From positions 1 through 64,000 of the forward strand of contig CAZWHQ010000002.1 in assembly GCA_964633715.1 (NCBI GenBank): 64,000 nt of DNA, in the 5' to 3' direction. Under the pieces are notes generated by a model. The model searched no databases, had not been told where the DNA came from, and saw only the letters and a program-made list of their open reading frames with translations. The DNA is from JAUWVG01 sp964633715 (lineage in GTDB: Bacteria; Acidobacteriota; Aminicenantia; Aminicenantales; Aminicenantaceae). Shown here in pieces: positions 17,298-26,233 of this stretch (positions are counted from its first letter, which is position 1; each line of letters begins with the position of its first letter). The position numbers and the translations under genes are program-made.

Positions 17298-18830
17298 TTA
17301 TTCCCACTCGATGGTCGCAGGAGGTTTGGATGTGATGTCATACACCACGCGGTTTACACCTTTGACTTCGTTGACGATCCGATTTGAGATCTTAGTCAAA
17401 AGCGATGGTTTTGCAGGATACCAGTTGGCCGTCATTCCATCCACACTTTGAACAAGCCGGATAACAACAACCCTTTGGTACGTTCGGCGGTCGCCCATGA
17501 CTCCCACGGACCGAATAGGGAGCAGCACAGCAAATGCCTGCCACAACTCTTTGTACAGTCCTGACCGTGAAATTTCCTCAAGAAGCACGCTGTCCGCCTC
17601 CCGCAGAATTCTCAGCCTCTCGCGTGTGACCTCCCCCACGATTCTGACAGCCAGTCCGGGTCCGGGAAATGGATGTTGCTGGATAAAATCCTTGTCCACT
17701 CCAAGTTCCTCTCCAAGTGCCCGCACTTCATCTTTGAATAGCTCCCGAAGGGGTTCAACAAGCTCAAACTTCAAGCCCTTTGGAAGGCCTCCAACATTAT
17801 GGTGGGATTTGATGCTTGACGAAGGACCTTTGACCGGACTGCTCTCGATGACATCGGGATAAATCGTTCCCTGGGCCAGATATTGGACATTCCCGATCTT
17901 AGCCGCTTCTTTTTCAAAGATTTGGATGAAGACTTCTCCAATGATTTTTCTCTTTCTTTCGGGAGATGTGATTCTTTTAAGCCTTTGAAGGAAGTCCTCG
18001 GTAGCGTCCACTCCGATCACATTCAGAGAAAATTTTTCCCGGAATTTGTCCATAAGATCCTGGTACTGCCCTTTCCGCAACAGCCCATTGTCGACAAAGA
18101 TACACGTGAGATTTTTTCCAATGGCCTTGTGGATGATGAGTGAAGCAACTAACGAGTCCACCCCGCCACTCAAACCGCATATGACTTTCCCGTCTTCAAC
18201 CTGTCTGCGTATAATATCGGCTTCCCTTTGTATGAAAGAGCCCATCGTCCAATCGGGCTTAACCCCCGCTTGGGAAAAGATGAAGTTGGACAGGATCTTT
18301 TTTCCCTGTTTGGTATGGATGACCTCTGGATGAAACTGAACGCCAAACAATTTTTTCTCCAGGTTTTCGATTGCGGCAGCTTCCGAATTGGACGTCAATC
18401 CGGTGATGACAAATCCTTCAGGAACCCTGTTGACTTTATCTCCATGACTCATCCAGACCTGGTTGTCACTTCGAATTCCAGCCAAAAGCCCGCGTCTGTT
18501 TTTAACAATAAGGGTCGCAAAACCGTATTCTCTTTTTGTCGATGGAGCAACTGTGCCGCCCAACACATGCACCATGATCTGCAGGCCGTAGCAGATCCCC
18601 AGCACAGGAACGCCAAGAGAGAATATTTTCCCCGTAACCAACGGTGCTTTTTCCGCATACACACTGCCGGGCCCCCCGGAAAAAATAATAGCCCGAGGAT
18701 TTTCTTCTTTGATCCTGGAAATGGAGACATTAAAAGGGAATATTTCAGAGAAGACTCCAAGTTCTCTGACTTTGCGGGCAATGAGTTGAGTGTACTGTGA
18801 GCCAAAATCGAGGACTAAAACCTTATCCAT
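17298..18830 (-). CDS. guaA: GMP synthase (glutamine-hydrolysing)
   Basis: The 510-aa protein has the full two-part layout: an N-terminal class I glutamine amidotransferase (FSGGPGSVY, nucleophile Cys in GICYGLQIM, later QFHPEV), an ATP-pyrophosphatase with the P-loop SGGVDSLVAS near residue 223, and the C-terminal dimerisation domain ending in the conserved PPATIEWE. It converts XMP to GMP in the cytoplasm. It is the first gene of a closely packed minus-strand series that continues through dnaE to the SelB-like gene. Confidence 0.97.
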   Translation of the reverse strand: MDKVLVLDFGSQYTQLIARKVRELGVFSEIFPFNVSISRIKEENPRAIIFSGGPGSVYAEKAPLVTGKIFSLGVPVLGICYGLQIMVHVLGGTVAPSTKREYGFATLIVKNRRGLLAGIRSDNQVWMSHGDKVNRVPEGFVITGLTSNSEAAAIENLEKKLFGVQFHPEVIHTKQGKKILSNFIFSQAGVKPDWTMGSFIQREADIIRRQVEDGKVICGLSGGVDSLVASLIIHKAIGKNLTCIFVDNGLLRKGQYQDLMDKFREKFSLNVIGVDATEDFLQRLKRITSPERKRKIIGEVFIQIFEKEAAKIGNVQYLAQGTIYPDVIESSPVKGPSSSIKSHHNVGGLPKGLKFELVEPLRELFKDEVRALGEELGVDKDFIQQHPFPGPGLAVRIVGEVTRERLRILREADSVLLEEISRSGLYKELWQAFAVLLPIRSVGVMGDRRTYQRVVVIRLVQSVDGMTANWYPAKPSLLTKISNRIVNEVKGVNRVVYDITSKPPATIEWE

Positions 18831-18880
18831 GTATAGATTTTATCAGAAAAATTTTCAGCACGCTAGAAAAAACGTCATTT

Positions 18881-18972
18881 TGCCTGAAAGACGGAACCCT
18901 AACGAGGGATGTTTCCGTTCCTCGCTAGAGCTCCGGGCGGAAACACCCCAATCGACGTCCATCTTTCAGGCA
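18881..18972 (-). repeat. Structured intergenic element, copy C (divergent)
   Basis: The element is closed by a perfect 10-bp inverted repeat (18881-18890 with 18963-18972). Read on the minus strand it has ATGGACGTCG just inside the first arm (18953-18962) and TTCCGTC just before the second, as in copy A at 57207-57295. The interior differs from the other copies and contains its own inverted pair GTTTCCG/CGGAAAC. Membership rests on the shared end blocks and outer stem, so it is less certain than for copies A, B and D. Confidence 0.55.
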
Positions 18973-19098
18973 GTACTTCCTTATTTGGCGAGGCCTGAGG
19001 GGTGGATGGCGCGGTGGGCGGGTTTTCGCGCAGGGAAAGATACTGCCGCGCGTACACTTGCGCAGTACCGCCCCTTTTGGCCTAAGAGCCTCTCCTCA

Positions 19099-19127
19099 TT
19101 GACTTGAGGGGGCAAATTTCTTAAGAT
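19099..19127 (+). promoter_or_regulatory. Sigma70-type promoter of apgM, possibly leaderless
   Basis: TTGACT (19099-19104) and TAAGAT (19122-19127) are 17 bp apart. The expected start site, near 19134, is only about 3 nt before the ATG at 19137, and no ribosome-binding site is present, so the mRNA may be leaderless. Confidence 0.6.
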
Positions 19128-19136
19128 GTTTATCTG

Positions 19137-20339
19137 ATGGACTGGGAAAAGATAACATCTGAATTGAGCATTAAAACTCCTTCTAAAATCATTCTCCTGG
19201 TTCTGGATGGCTTGGGAGGCCTGCCTATAAATGGACAAACAGCCCTTCAAGCCGCAAAAACTCCAAACCTGGACACCCTAGCGGCCAAAAGTGTTTGTGG
19301 TCTAACCGATCCTGTTTTTATGGGGATTACTCCCGGGAGCGGTCCAGCCCACCTCTCTCTTTTTGGGTACGATCCAACACAGTACATCCTCGGAAGAGGC
19401 ATACTTGAAGCAATGGGTGTTGGCATCGATGTGGGACCGGATGACCTTGTCGCCCGGGGAAATTTTGCCACACTTACAAACGGCCTCATCACCGACCGCC
19501 GTGCCGGGAGAATTCCTACCAGCAAAAATACCGAGCTCTGTGAAAAAATCAATCAGGAATTGGAATCCACCGAGGAGACAGAAGTGACTCTGTTTCCAGG
19601 GAAGGAACACCGGTTTGTTGTCAGGTTTAGAGGGGCGGGGCTTTCAGCCTCTCTGACTGATGCCGATCCTCAAAAGAATAACTATCCCCCTGTGTACACT
19701 GAAGCCCAAAAAGACGAAGCCAAACGAGCCGCGAAAATCGTGAATGTTTTCATAAATAAAACGACCGAATTCTTGCTCCATTCTCCCATAGCGAATACCG
19801 TTCTTTTACGGGGATTTTCCAAGCTCCCTTCGCTGCCGACCATGAATAATCTGTTCCAATTGAAGCCGGTCGCCGTGGCACATTACCCCATGTACAGGGG
19901 ACTGGCCCGGCTTGTCGGCATGGAGGTTGCAGATGTTGGGCCCACCATCGAAGACGTCTTCACGAAAGCCGAAAAAATCTATCCCGACTACAACTTCCTC
20001 TATCTACACGTAAAAAAACCGGACGCTGCAGGTGAAGACGGTTCTTATGAAGAGAAGATAAAAGCCATCTCAGAAACCGACGTTTTTATCCCCAGACTTC
20101 TCGCTCTCCAACCCGAAGTGCTCGTGGTCACTTCCGACCATTCCACTCCTTGTCTGCTCAAATCCCACTCTTGGCACCCCAATCCTTTTCTCCTTCACTC
20201 ACGCGCGGCCCAACAGGACCAGGTGTCGGTGTTCTCTGAGATACAGTGTGCTTCAGGATATCTGGGCCGCTTCCCGGCCCTCCGCGCCATGACTCTTATG
20301 TTGGCACATGCAGAGAAACTGAAGAAATATGGGGCCTGA
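19137..20339 (+). CDS. apgM: Archaeal-type 2,3-bisphosphoglycerate-independent phosphoglycerate mutase
   Basis: The 400-aa protein belongs to the alkaline-phosphatase superfamily in its short archaeal-type (ApgM) form. Metal-site motifs are visible: LVLDGLGG near residue 22, GITPGSGPAHLSLFGYDP near 62 (the Ser region that carries the phospho-intermediate), and TSDHSTPC with KSHSWHPNP near 335-347. It interconverts 3- and 2-phosphoglycerate in glycolysis/gluconeogenesis. It starts a plus-strand run with the amidase gene 18 bp later. Confidence 0.95.
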   Translation: MDWEKITSELSIKTPSKIILLVLDGLGGLPINGQTALQAAKTPNLDTLAAKSVCGLTDPVFMGITPGSGPAHLSLFGYDPTQYILGRGILEAMGVGIDVGPDDLVARGNFATLTNGLITDRRAGRIPTSKNTELCEKINQELESTEETEVTLFPGKEHRFVVRFRGAGLSASLTDADPQKNNYPPVYTEAQKDEAKRAAKIVNVFINKTTEFLLHSPIANTVLLRGFSKLPSLPTMNNLFQLKPVAVAHYPMYRGLARLVGMEVADVGPTIEDVFTKAEKIYPDYNFLYLHVKKPDAAGEDGSYEEKIKAISETDVFIPRLLALQPEVLVVTSDHSTPCLLKSHSWHPNPFLLHSRAAQQDQVSVFSEIQCASGYLGRFPALRAMTLMLAHAEKLKKYGA

Positions 20340-20357
20340 AACCTAAGCGAAATAAAA

Positions 20358-21539
20358 ATGCAGAAAACCAAGATGTTCTCCTTCCTTTTTGGGCTGCTGT
20401 TCATCTGCTCTTCTCTTTTGCCTCTCTTTTCGCAAGAGGACACCCGTGTTGAAATCTCTAACCTGCGCTATCACACTCACCCCTCTTTCACCCGGATTGT
20501 CATAGACATGGGACAGCTCAGGGAGTATTCTTCCAATCAACTGACCTCGCCTGACCGGGTTTATGTCGATATCTACCAAACAAAACTTAATCCCAGTCTC
20601 CAAGGCAGAACTATCAAAGTCGATAATCCCTACATCAACCAGATCCGAATTGCACAGAGAACCAATACAACCGTCAGAATTGTCGTTGATGTGGACATCA
20701 ACTCGGTCAAGCGTTACAATGTGTTCCCTCTCCTAAATCCCTTCCGGATCGTTGTCGACATCTACCCAAAAAAAACCTCTCCGACAACTCCCGCACCAAA
20801 AGTCAGCCAACCCGCTGAGCCCACAGCTTCAGGCTACAGCCTGACCCGGCAGCTCGGTTTGGGGATCCAGAGGATTGTCATCGATCCCGGACACGGGGGA
20901 AAAGATCCCGGGTGCATCGGAAAAAAAAATACTTATGAAAAGGATATCGTCCTCGATATCTGTTCCCGCCTGAAAAAACTCCTTCTTCAGAACAAGGGCC
21001 TCGAAATCATCCTCACTAGGGAAACAGACATCTTAATCCCCCTAGAAAACAGGGCCGTAATCGCCAATGAAAAAAAAGCGGACATTTTTATCTCCGTGCA
21101 TGCCAACGCCTACCCGAACAAAAATCGTGCTGGAGTGGAAACCTACTACCTCAATTTTAACCAGGATCCAGATGTGCTCAAGGTCGCCGCCAAAGAAAAC
21201 GCGACCACCACCAAGAACATCAGCCAGCAGAGAGAAATCCTTGAAAAGATCATCCGCACCAATAAACTCATGGAATCAAGAGACCTCGCCAACCGTATGC
21301 AAAAAAGTCTGGTCACTCGGCTCTCATCCAAGTATCAGGGGATTAAAAATTTGGGTGTCAAGGGAGGCCCGTTCTGGGTGCTTATTGGGGGAGAAATGCC
21401 GTCCATTCTTGTAGAAGTCTCCCATCTCAGCAATCCTCTGGAAGAGGAACGGCTCAACACCACGCAATACCGTCAAACAGTCGCTTTGGGACTCTATGAA
21501 GGAATCATGGAATATATACAATCACTCGGAAAAGGATAA
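20358..21539 (+). CDS. N-acetylmuramoyl-L-alanine amidase (AMIN plus Amidase_3)
   Basis: The 393-aa exported protein has a signal peptide (about 1-26, cleaved near LFSQ), an AMIN domain (about 30-130) that targets septal peptidoglycan, a Pro/Thr linker and a zinc amidase domain (about 172-388). Zinc and catalytic residues are seen in DPGHGGKDPG, TYEKDIVLD, SVHANAYP and LVEVSHLSN. It cleaves the bond between muramic acid and the stem peptide during cell separation, acting in the periplasm. The layout is that of AmiC-type enzymes. The insertion before RMQKSL (about 295-310) could be the regulatory helix of this group. Confidence 0.93.
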   Translation: MQKTKMFSFLFGLLFICSSLLPLFSQEDTRVEISNLRYHTHPSFTRIVIDMGQLREYSSNQLTSPDRVYVDIYQTKLNPSLQGRTIKVDNPYINQIRIAQRTNTTVRIVVDVDINSVKRYNVFPLLNPFRIVVDIYPKKTSPTTPAPKVSQPAEPTASGYSLTRQLGLGIQRIVIDPGHGGKDPGCIGKKNTYEKDIVLDICSRLKKLLLQNKGLEIILTRETDILIPLENRAVIANEKKADIFISVHANAYPNKNRAGVETYYLNFNQDPDVLKVAAKENATTTKNISQQREILEKIIRTNKLMESRDLANRMQKSLVTRLSSKYQGIKNLGVKGGPFWVLIGGEMPSILVEVSHLSNPLEEERLNTTQYRQTVALGLYEGIMEYIQSLGKG

Positions 21540-21545
21540 TCGCCA

Positions 21546-22433
21546 ATGAAGAGAAGAGAATTTATTAAGGATCTTGCCATCGGAGGAGTGATCCTCAACT
21601 TAAATCCGCATCTGCTTGCCCAAGCAACAAAACCGCCTGATCTGGCTGTAATTCAGGGAGACTCTCCTGTCCGCATCACACAAGAGGCCATTGCCGCTCT
21701 GGGTGGAATGAAACAGTTTGTCTCAAAAGGGGACAAAGTGATGGTCAAACCCAACATCGGGTGGGACAGGACTCCGGAACAAGGGGCCTGCACCAATCCC
21801 GAAGTTGTTAAAACTCTTATCGAACTCTGCTTTGACGCAGGGGCCAAACAGGTCACAGTCATGGACAATCCCTGCAATCCCGCCCAAAGGACCTATGTCC
21901 GTTCAGGGATTGCCCAGGCAGCCAAGGATGCCGGAGCAAAGGTGCCTTTTCCAAATAAATACAAGCTGAAAAAACTCGCTCTTAATGGAGAATGGTTTAA
22001 AGACTGGGAGGTATACACAGACTTTGTCGATGTGGACAAGATTATTAATGTCCCAGCGGCAAAAACACACAGCCTGTCTAGGATCACCTTTGGCATGAAA
22101 AACTGGCTCGGGGCTCTGGGAGGCAACCGCAATCAACTCCATCAAAACCTTGACTACGCCATGCTCGATCTCGCCAGATTCTTTAAACCCACTCTTACTG
22201 TTCTCGATGCCTACCGCCTGTTGATCCGAAATGGGCCGCAGGGCGGACGGCTTTCAGACGTCAAGGTTTTTAAGACAATCGTGGCCGGCGTGGATTATGT
22301 GGCCGTTGACACAATGGGCGCATCCTTTTTTGACATCCAGCCCGAAGAACTTCCCTATCTTCAGCTATCCAAGGAACGGGGGATGGGAGAAATTGACCTG
22401 GAGAAACTCCGTGTTGAAAAAAGAGCGATCTAA
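21546..22433 (+). CDS. DUF362 domain protein with a Tat-like leader
   Basis: The 295-aa protein begins MKRREFIKDLAIGGVIL, a leader of the Tat type (RR followed by a short hydrophobic stretch), implying export. The rest matches DUF362: VMVKPNIGWDRTPEQGACTNPEVV near residue 65-88, VPAAKTHSLSRITFGMKNW near 175, and GVDYVAVDTMGA near 262. DUF362 proteins are often linked to iron-sulfur electron-transfer proteins. Here the next gene, a polyferredoxin membrane protein, starts 23 bp inside this gene's 3' end, so the two are very likely one functional unit. The reaction is unknown. Confidence 0.88.
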   Translation: MKRREFIKDLAIGGVILNLNPHLLAQATKPPDLAVIQGDSPVRITQEAIAALGGMKQFVSKGDKVMVKPNIGWDRTPEQGACTNPEVVKTLIELCFDAGAKQVTVMDNPCNPAQRTYVRSGIAQAAKDAGAKVPFPNKYKLKKLALNGEWFKDWEVYTDFVDVDKIINVPAAKTHSLSRITFGMKNWLGALGGNRNQLHQNLDYAMLDLARFFKPTLTVLDAYRLLIRNGPQGGRLSDVKVFKTIVAGVDYVAVDTMGASFFDIQPEELPYLQLSKERGMGEIDLEKLRVEKRAI

Positions 22434-24042
22434 AAAATACAAACTCATCCAGACTATAAGAATTATCACACAGGTCGTCTTTTTTGGCCTTTTCTTTTTC
22501 CTGCTCCTGCAAACCCGATTCCCCGGACAGGATACCATCCGCCGGGTGGAAGTTTTTTTTCATTTCAATCCGCTTCTGGCCACGGCTACTTTTATCGCCT
22601 CCCGAGCCATCTTTCTCGGTTTTATATACGCCGCCATCACGCTTGTCGTCACTTTGGTGTTGGGACGAGTGGTCTGCGGTTGGGTCTGTCCTATGGGATC
22701 TCTGCATCAGTTTTTTTCATGGCTTTTTAAAAAGACAAAGCTGTTTCGTCCACAGAGATTAAAAACATTTAAAGACAAGCGTCTAGTCTGGAAATATTAT
22801 CTTCTTCTTTTCCTTTTGATAAGCACCCTGTTTACTCTGGATTTAGTGGGCATCTTTGATCCATTCTCTCTACTCTACCGATCTTTTGCTGTTGGCATCC
22901 TGCCGGCTGCCGATTTTGCAATCGAAAACCTGATTGGCCTCGTGTATAAAGTCCATCTTTATTCCATAGGCGATGGACTTATTCAATTTTTAGAAACGCT
23001 TGCCATCAATGCCACCTTCATCCAAGGCTTTTTGATCGCAGCTTTATTCATCGGTTTGGTATTTCTGAATATGCACAGGGAGCGATTCTGGTGCCGGTAT
23101 CTCTGTCCTCTTGGTGCTTTTCTCGGTTTGGCCAGCCGTTTTAACCTTCTTAAGCTCAAAGTGTCGGAAAAAAAGTGTATTGAGTGCAATCTGTGCACCA
23201 TACACTGCCAAACTTTGGCCAATCCCTGGCCTGAAAAAGACTGGAAAAGCTCTGAGTGCGATTACTGTTTCACCTGTGCGGCGATATGCCCCACAAGTGC
23301 GATCACTTTTCCCCTAAAAGTCAAATCCGAAAGCATCAAATCCGTTGATCTTTCCCGCCGGAAGGTTATTTTAACCTCAGTTTTGAGTGTTGTCGCCGCC
23401 CCCTTCTTCCGGATTTCTCCCGCAAAAATCCGGGCCTCAGAGAAATTGATACGGCCCCCTGGAGCCCTTCCTGAAGATCAATTTCTTCAGAAATGTGTCC
23501 GCTGTGGTGAGTGCATGAAGGTCTGCCCCACCAATGCCCTGCAGCCCGCCTGGACAGAGGCAGGCCCAGAAGGGCTTTGGACGCCCATGCTCGTTCCCGA
23601 GATTGGGTACTGTGAATATTACTGCTCTCTCTGCACTCAAATCTGTCCCACAGGCGCTATCAAAGAGCTGTCGATCGCGGCTAAAAATCAAATTTGCATC
23701 GGAACGGCCTGGATCGATAAAAACCGCTGTATTCCTTGGAAATTCGGGGACTCCTGCATCGTCTGTGAAGAGCACTGTCCGGTCTCCCCAAAGGCCATCA
23801 AATTCATCAAAATCGAAGTGGCTCGCCCCGAGGGAGTACTCAAGACTCCGCTGGCTCCACAAATCGAAGTGGACAGCTGTACGGGATGCGGCATATGTCA
23901 AAAAAAATGCCCTGTAGTCGATTCGCCGGCTATATATGTGACAAGCGTGGGAGAAACCCGCTCAGAGCACAATAAGATGAAGCTTGACTTAATCCAACCC
24001 GATTTCAATATCACGGATCCCGGCGCCGACATCTACAAATAG
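22411..24042 (+). CDS. NapH/NapG-like membrane polyferredoxin (fusion)
   Basis: The 543-aa protein has an N-terminal NapH-like part with about five membrane helices and the cysteine motifs CGWVCPMGSLHQF and CRYLCPLGAFLG, then two 4Fe-4S motifs (CIECNLCTIHC, CDYCFTCAAICP). A NapG-like ferredoxin part follows, with CVRCGECMKVCP, CSLCTQICP, CIVCEEHCP and CTGCGICQKKCP. It is probably a membrane quinol or electron conduit that passes electrons to periplasmic clusters. I set the start at GTG 22411, which has GGAG at 22400-22403 and yields VLKKERSKKYKL before the first helix. It overlaps the DUF362 gene by 23 bp. Confidence 0.88.
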   Translation: MLKKERSKKYKLIQTIRIITQVVFFGLFFFLLLQTRFPGQDTIRRVEVFFHFNPLLATATFIASRAIFLGFIYAAITLVVTLVLGRVVCGWVCPMGSLHQFFSWLFKKTKLFRPQRLKTFKDKRLVWKYYLLLFLLISTLFTLDLVGIFDPFSLLYRSFAVGILPAADFAIENLIGLVYKVHLYSIGDGLIQFLETLAINATFIQGFLIAALFIGLVFLNMHRERFWCRYLCPLGAFLGLASRFNLLKLKVSEKKCIECNLCTIHCQTLANPWPEKDWKSSECDYCFTCAAICPTSAITFPLKVKSESIKSVDLSRRKVILTSVLSVVAAPFFRISPAKIRASEKLIRPPGALPEDQFLQKCVRCGECMKVCPTNALQPAWTEAGPEGLWTPMLVPEIGYCEYYCSLCTQICPTGAIKELSIAAKNQICIGTAWIDKNRCIPWKFGDSCIVCEEHCPVSPKAIKFIKIEVARPEGVLKTPLAPQIEVDSCTGCGICQKKCPVVDSPAIYVTSVGETRSEHNKMKLDLIQPDFNITDPGADIYK

Positions 24043-24152
24043 CTCAGGAAACAATCTCTGTTTTCGCGATTTTTAGAAGTTCCTGGAACTAGGCAGGTAA
24101 AATGGAGAAATCCGCACGGGGAGGACGAGCAGGCATGGTTCCTCTAATTTAT

Positions 24153-24225
24153 TTCAAGTCGGACACCGTGACCCTCACGGGTATTCTGCCCCCATCACAT
24201 AGGAATGTGAATGAAAACAGAGAGG
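24153..24225 (-). repeat. Structured intergenic element, copy D (5'-truncated)
   Basis: Read on the minus strand it has TCTCTGT, then a hairpin with stem CACAT/ATGTG (24196-24209), then GGGGCAGAA and CCCGTGAGG, and a hairpin CCGTGA-GGG-TCACGG (24166-24180). These blocks match copy B at 61693-61795 in order and spacing. The left end with ATGGACGTCG is missing, and the copy abuts the 3' end of etfA. The hairpin stem differs from copies A and B by paired changes. Confidence 0.7.
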
Positions 24226-24235
24226 ATTCCTTTTT

Positions 24236-25213
24236 TTATTCAGAGAGGAGTTTTTTGAGCTCTTCTTTAAGTGGAGGAATGACTTGGAAGAGATCGCCAA
24301 TCACACCAAAATCTGCCACTTTAAAAATTGGGGCCTCAGGATCCTTGTTGACGGCCACAATAAACTTCGACGAGGACATCCCTGCCAGATGCTGTATGGC
24401 CCCCGAAACACCAAATGCAAAATAGATGTTTGGAGACACTGTTTTTCCAGTTTGTCCAACCTGATGCTGGTGATCAATCCATCCCGCATCCACCGCTGAG
24501 CGGGACGCCCCAACAGCAGAATGAGGAAGAATGGATGTGAGATCCCGGAGCAAATCAAAGTTTTCCGGACCCTTCATCCCCCGTCCTCCTGAAACCACAA
24601 TTTCCGCTTCGGTCACATCTAAAGCCGTACCTTCCGCTCTGAGAATTTCGCTAACCTGATCGCTAACCTGGTCTTCGGCTAAAACCACCTCTTTTTTGAC
24701 TGTTTCCCCCTGAGTGCCGATGGGATCGATCAGAGGAAATACATTGGGCCGGAGAGAGACCATCTGGGGCGTAGATTTAAATGTGAATGTGGCAAAGGCC
24801 TTGCCTGCATAGATCGGGCGGACAACTTCCAGTTTTTCTCCCTTTGCCGTCAGCTTGATACAATCTGTGGCCAGGCTCACTCCAAGGGCTGCAGCCAACC
24901 GGGGTGCTAGATCTTTGCCCATCGCGGTTGCCGAGAAGAGAACAACAGCAGGATTGATCTCATCGATCAAACTCTTTAGAGCAACGGTATATGCTGAGGG
25001 AGAATAGTGACTGAGCAGCGTATTTTCCAGTAAAAAAACCTTTGAGGCGCCAAAATTAAAAACTTCTGAAGAGAGGGCCTCCTCATTGTGTCCTACGATT
25101 GCAGCCGCAACCTCCAAGTTCATCTCATCGGCCCGCCTTTTGGCTTCTGAAAGAGCCTCCAGTGAAGATTTCTTGACTTTTCCGTCCCTGATTTCTATAT
25201 AAACTAAAAACAT
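24236..25213 (-). CDS. etfA: Electron transfer flavoprotein subunit alpha
   Basis: The 325-aa protein has the N-terminal ETF domain and the C-terminal FAD domain with its signature: VGASRSAVDAGW near residue 232, GQTGKTVSPNIYFAFGVSGAIQH near 250-275 and VNKDPEAPIFKVADFGV near 285-302. With EtfB it forms the FAD/AMP heterodimer that moves electrons between acyl-CoA or similar dehydrogenases and the quinone or ferredoxin pool. It follows etfB by 9 bp. No acyl-CoA dehydrogenase or ETF-quinone oxidoreductase is adjacent. Confidence 0.96.
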   Translation of the reverse strand: MFLVYIEIRDGKVKKSSLEALSEAKRRADEMNLEVAAAIVGHNEEALSSEVFNFGASKVFLLENTLLSHYSPSAYTVALKSLIDEINPAVVLFSATAMGKDLAPRLAAALGVSLATDCIKLTAKGEKLEVVRPIYAGKAFATFTFKSTPQMVSLRPNVFPLIDPIGTQGETVKKEVVLAEDQVSDQVSEILRAEGTALDVTEAEIVVSGGRGMKGPENFDLLRDLTSILPHSAVGASRSAVDAGWIDHQHQVGQTGKTVSPNIYFAFGVSGAIQHLAGMSSSKFIVAVNKDPEAPIFKVADFGVIGDLFQVIPPLKEELKKLLSE

Positions 25214-25222
25214 TTTATCCTC

Positions 25223-26005
25223 CTATAAAACCTTTGCTTCTTCTCTTAGGTATTCGACCATTTTTTTCGCCGCCACTGCGGGTTCCTCCTCGATGACTTT
25301 TCCGGCTTCACGCGGGGGAGGACTCTCCATTTTGATCAGCTCGAGTTGAGATTCAAGCAAAGCTCCGTTTAGACCCAGATCCTTTACGTCAACAACAGGA
25401 ATATCTTTCCTCTTGGCTGCCATTATTCCCTTTAATGTTTCATAACGGGGCTCGTTTAATCCTTTTTGAGCACTGATAACAGCGGGAAGGGAAAAGGAGA
25501 CTGTTTCAACCGCCCCCTCGATTTCTCTGTGCGCGCTCCCGGTATTTCTATCTATGTCCAGCTTGGTTACAACATTCACCTGAGGAAGACCAAGAAGTTC
25601 GGCCACCATCGATGGAACCTGGGAATTGTCGGCTCCAACGGACTGCTTTCCGAATAAAAGAAGATTGTAATTGGAATATTTTGTTTTAAGGGCTTGGACA
25701 AGAATGCGAGCCGTTCGCAGCCCATCATATGTTTCGGCTAAATCATCTTTTAAAAGAACGGCCTCATCGGCACCCATGGCCAAAGCCTTTTTCAGGATAG
25801 GGATGGTGTCATCCGAACCCACAGAAAACACGGTTACGGTTGCCTCTCCGGCTTCTTTAAGACGGAGGGCCTCTTCAACAGCGTATTCATCATAAGGACT
25901 GATTACAAAACTCAATCCATCTTCCATGATGCAGTTCGCTTCATGATCGACTCTAATTTTTGATTCAGTATCAGGGACTTTTTTAACAAAAACGAAAATA
26001 TTCAC
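25223..26005 (-). CDS. etfB: Electron transfer flavoprotein subunit beta
   Basis: The protein is 260 aa from the GTG at 26005. GGAGGT lies five bases before this GTG, and the family N-terminus NIFVFVKKVPDTES follows; an ATG four codons upstream (26017) has no ribosome-binding site and would place the Shine-Dalgarno sequence inside the gene. Motifs include PYDEYAVEEALRLKE near 38, SVGSDDTIPILKKALAMGADEAVL near 64-87 and LLLFGKQSVGADNSQV near 115-130. It is the first gene of an etfBA unit with its own promoter at 26047-26075. Confidence 0.95.
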   Translation of the reverse strand: MNIFVFVKKVPDTESKIRVDHEANCIMEDGLSFVISPYDEYAVEEALRLKEAGEATVTVFSVGSDDTIPILKKALAMGADEAVLLKDDLAETYDGLRTARILVQALKTKYSNYNLLLFGKQSVGADNSQVPSMVAELLGLPQVNVVTKLDIDRNTGSAHREIEGAVETVSFSLPAVISAQKGLNEPRYETLKGIMAAKRKDIPVVDVKDLGLNGALLESQLELIKMESPPPREAGKVIEEEPAVAAKKMVEYLREEAKVL

Positions 26006-26046
26006 AGTAACCTCCATATGAATGCATTATTAAAACAAGAAAAAAT

Positions 26047-26075
26047 ATTATATTTTTTTTGCAGGCGCCGGTCAA
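26047..26075 (-). promoter_or_regulatory. Sigma70-type promoter of etfBA
   Basis: On the minus strand, TTGACC (26075-26070) and a perfect TATAAT (26052-26047) are 17 bp apart, with an A-tract in the spacer. The predicted leader to the GTG at 26005 is about 35 nt. Confidence 0.75.
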
Positions 26076-26154
26076 ATATTGAAACTCCCATGAGATTGCT
26101 GCGTCCGTGACGAAGTTGCGAGGGTTGTCATCACGAAGGAACACAGAGGGGGTG

Positions 26155-26202
26155 GTGATCTCAAAATGCGTCCGCCCTGTTTATTGAGATCACTGCGCAG
26201 TG
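26155..26202. repeat. Palindromic cluster between fabF and etfB
   Basis: GTGATCTCAA (26155-26164) pairs perfectly with TTGAGATCAC (26184-26193) across a 19-nt loop, and the second arm runs into the perfect palindrome CACTGCGCAGTG (26191-26202). The preceding sequence (about 26088-26154) has GAGATTGCTGCG and related blocks that resemble degenerate copies of palindromic intergenic repeats found in many genomes. No T-tract follows, so a terminator role is uncertain. Confidence 0.5.
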
Positions 26203-26233
26203 CTCACGAAAACAGTGGTCTACAGCTTATGAA

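Larger units (their letters stand above)
18831..19136. other. 306-bp divergent gap between guaA and apgM
   Basis: No gene is supported here. The gap holds the start region of guaA (minus), a 92-bp element bounded by a perfect 10-bp inverted repeat (18881-18972), a GC-rich stretch at about 18990-19080 in which I see no gene, and the apgM promoter at 19099-19127. Confidence 0.7.

Noticed and set aside
18981..19250. Minus-strand frame in the GC-rich part of the guaA-apgM gap
   Set aside because: It runs antisense into apgM, lacks a start signal and has no family pattern; the region is better read as non-coding.
22231..22410. Extended N-terminus of the polyferredoxin gene from an ATG at 22231
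   Set aside because: The added 60 residues lie out of frame inside the DUF362 gene; GTG 22411 has a GGAG site and gives a normal start before the first helix.
26006..26017. ATG at 26017 as the etfB start
   Set aside because: The Shine-Dalgarno sequence GGAGGT lies downstream of it and serves the GTG at 26005, which matches the family N-terminus.
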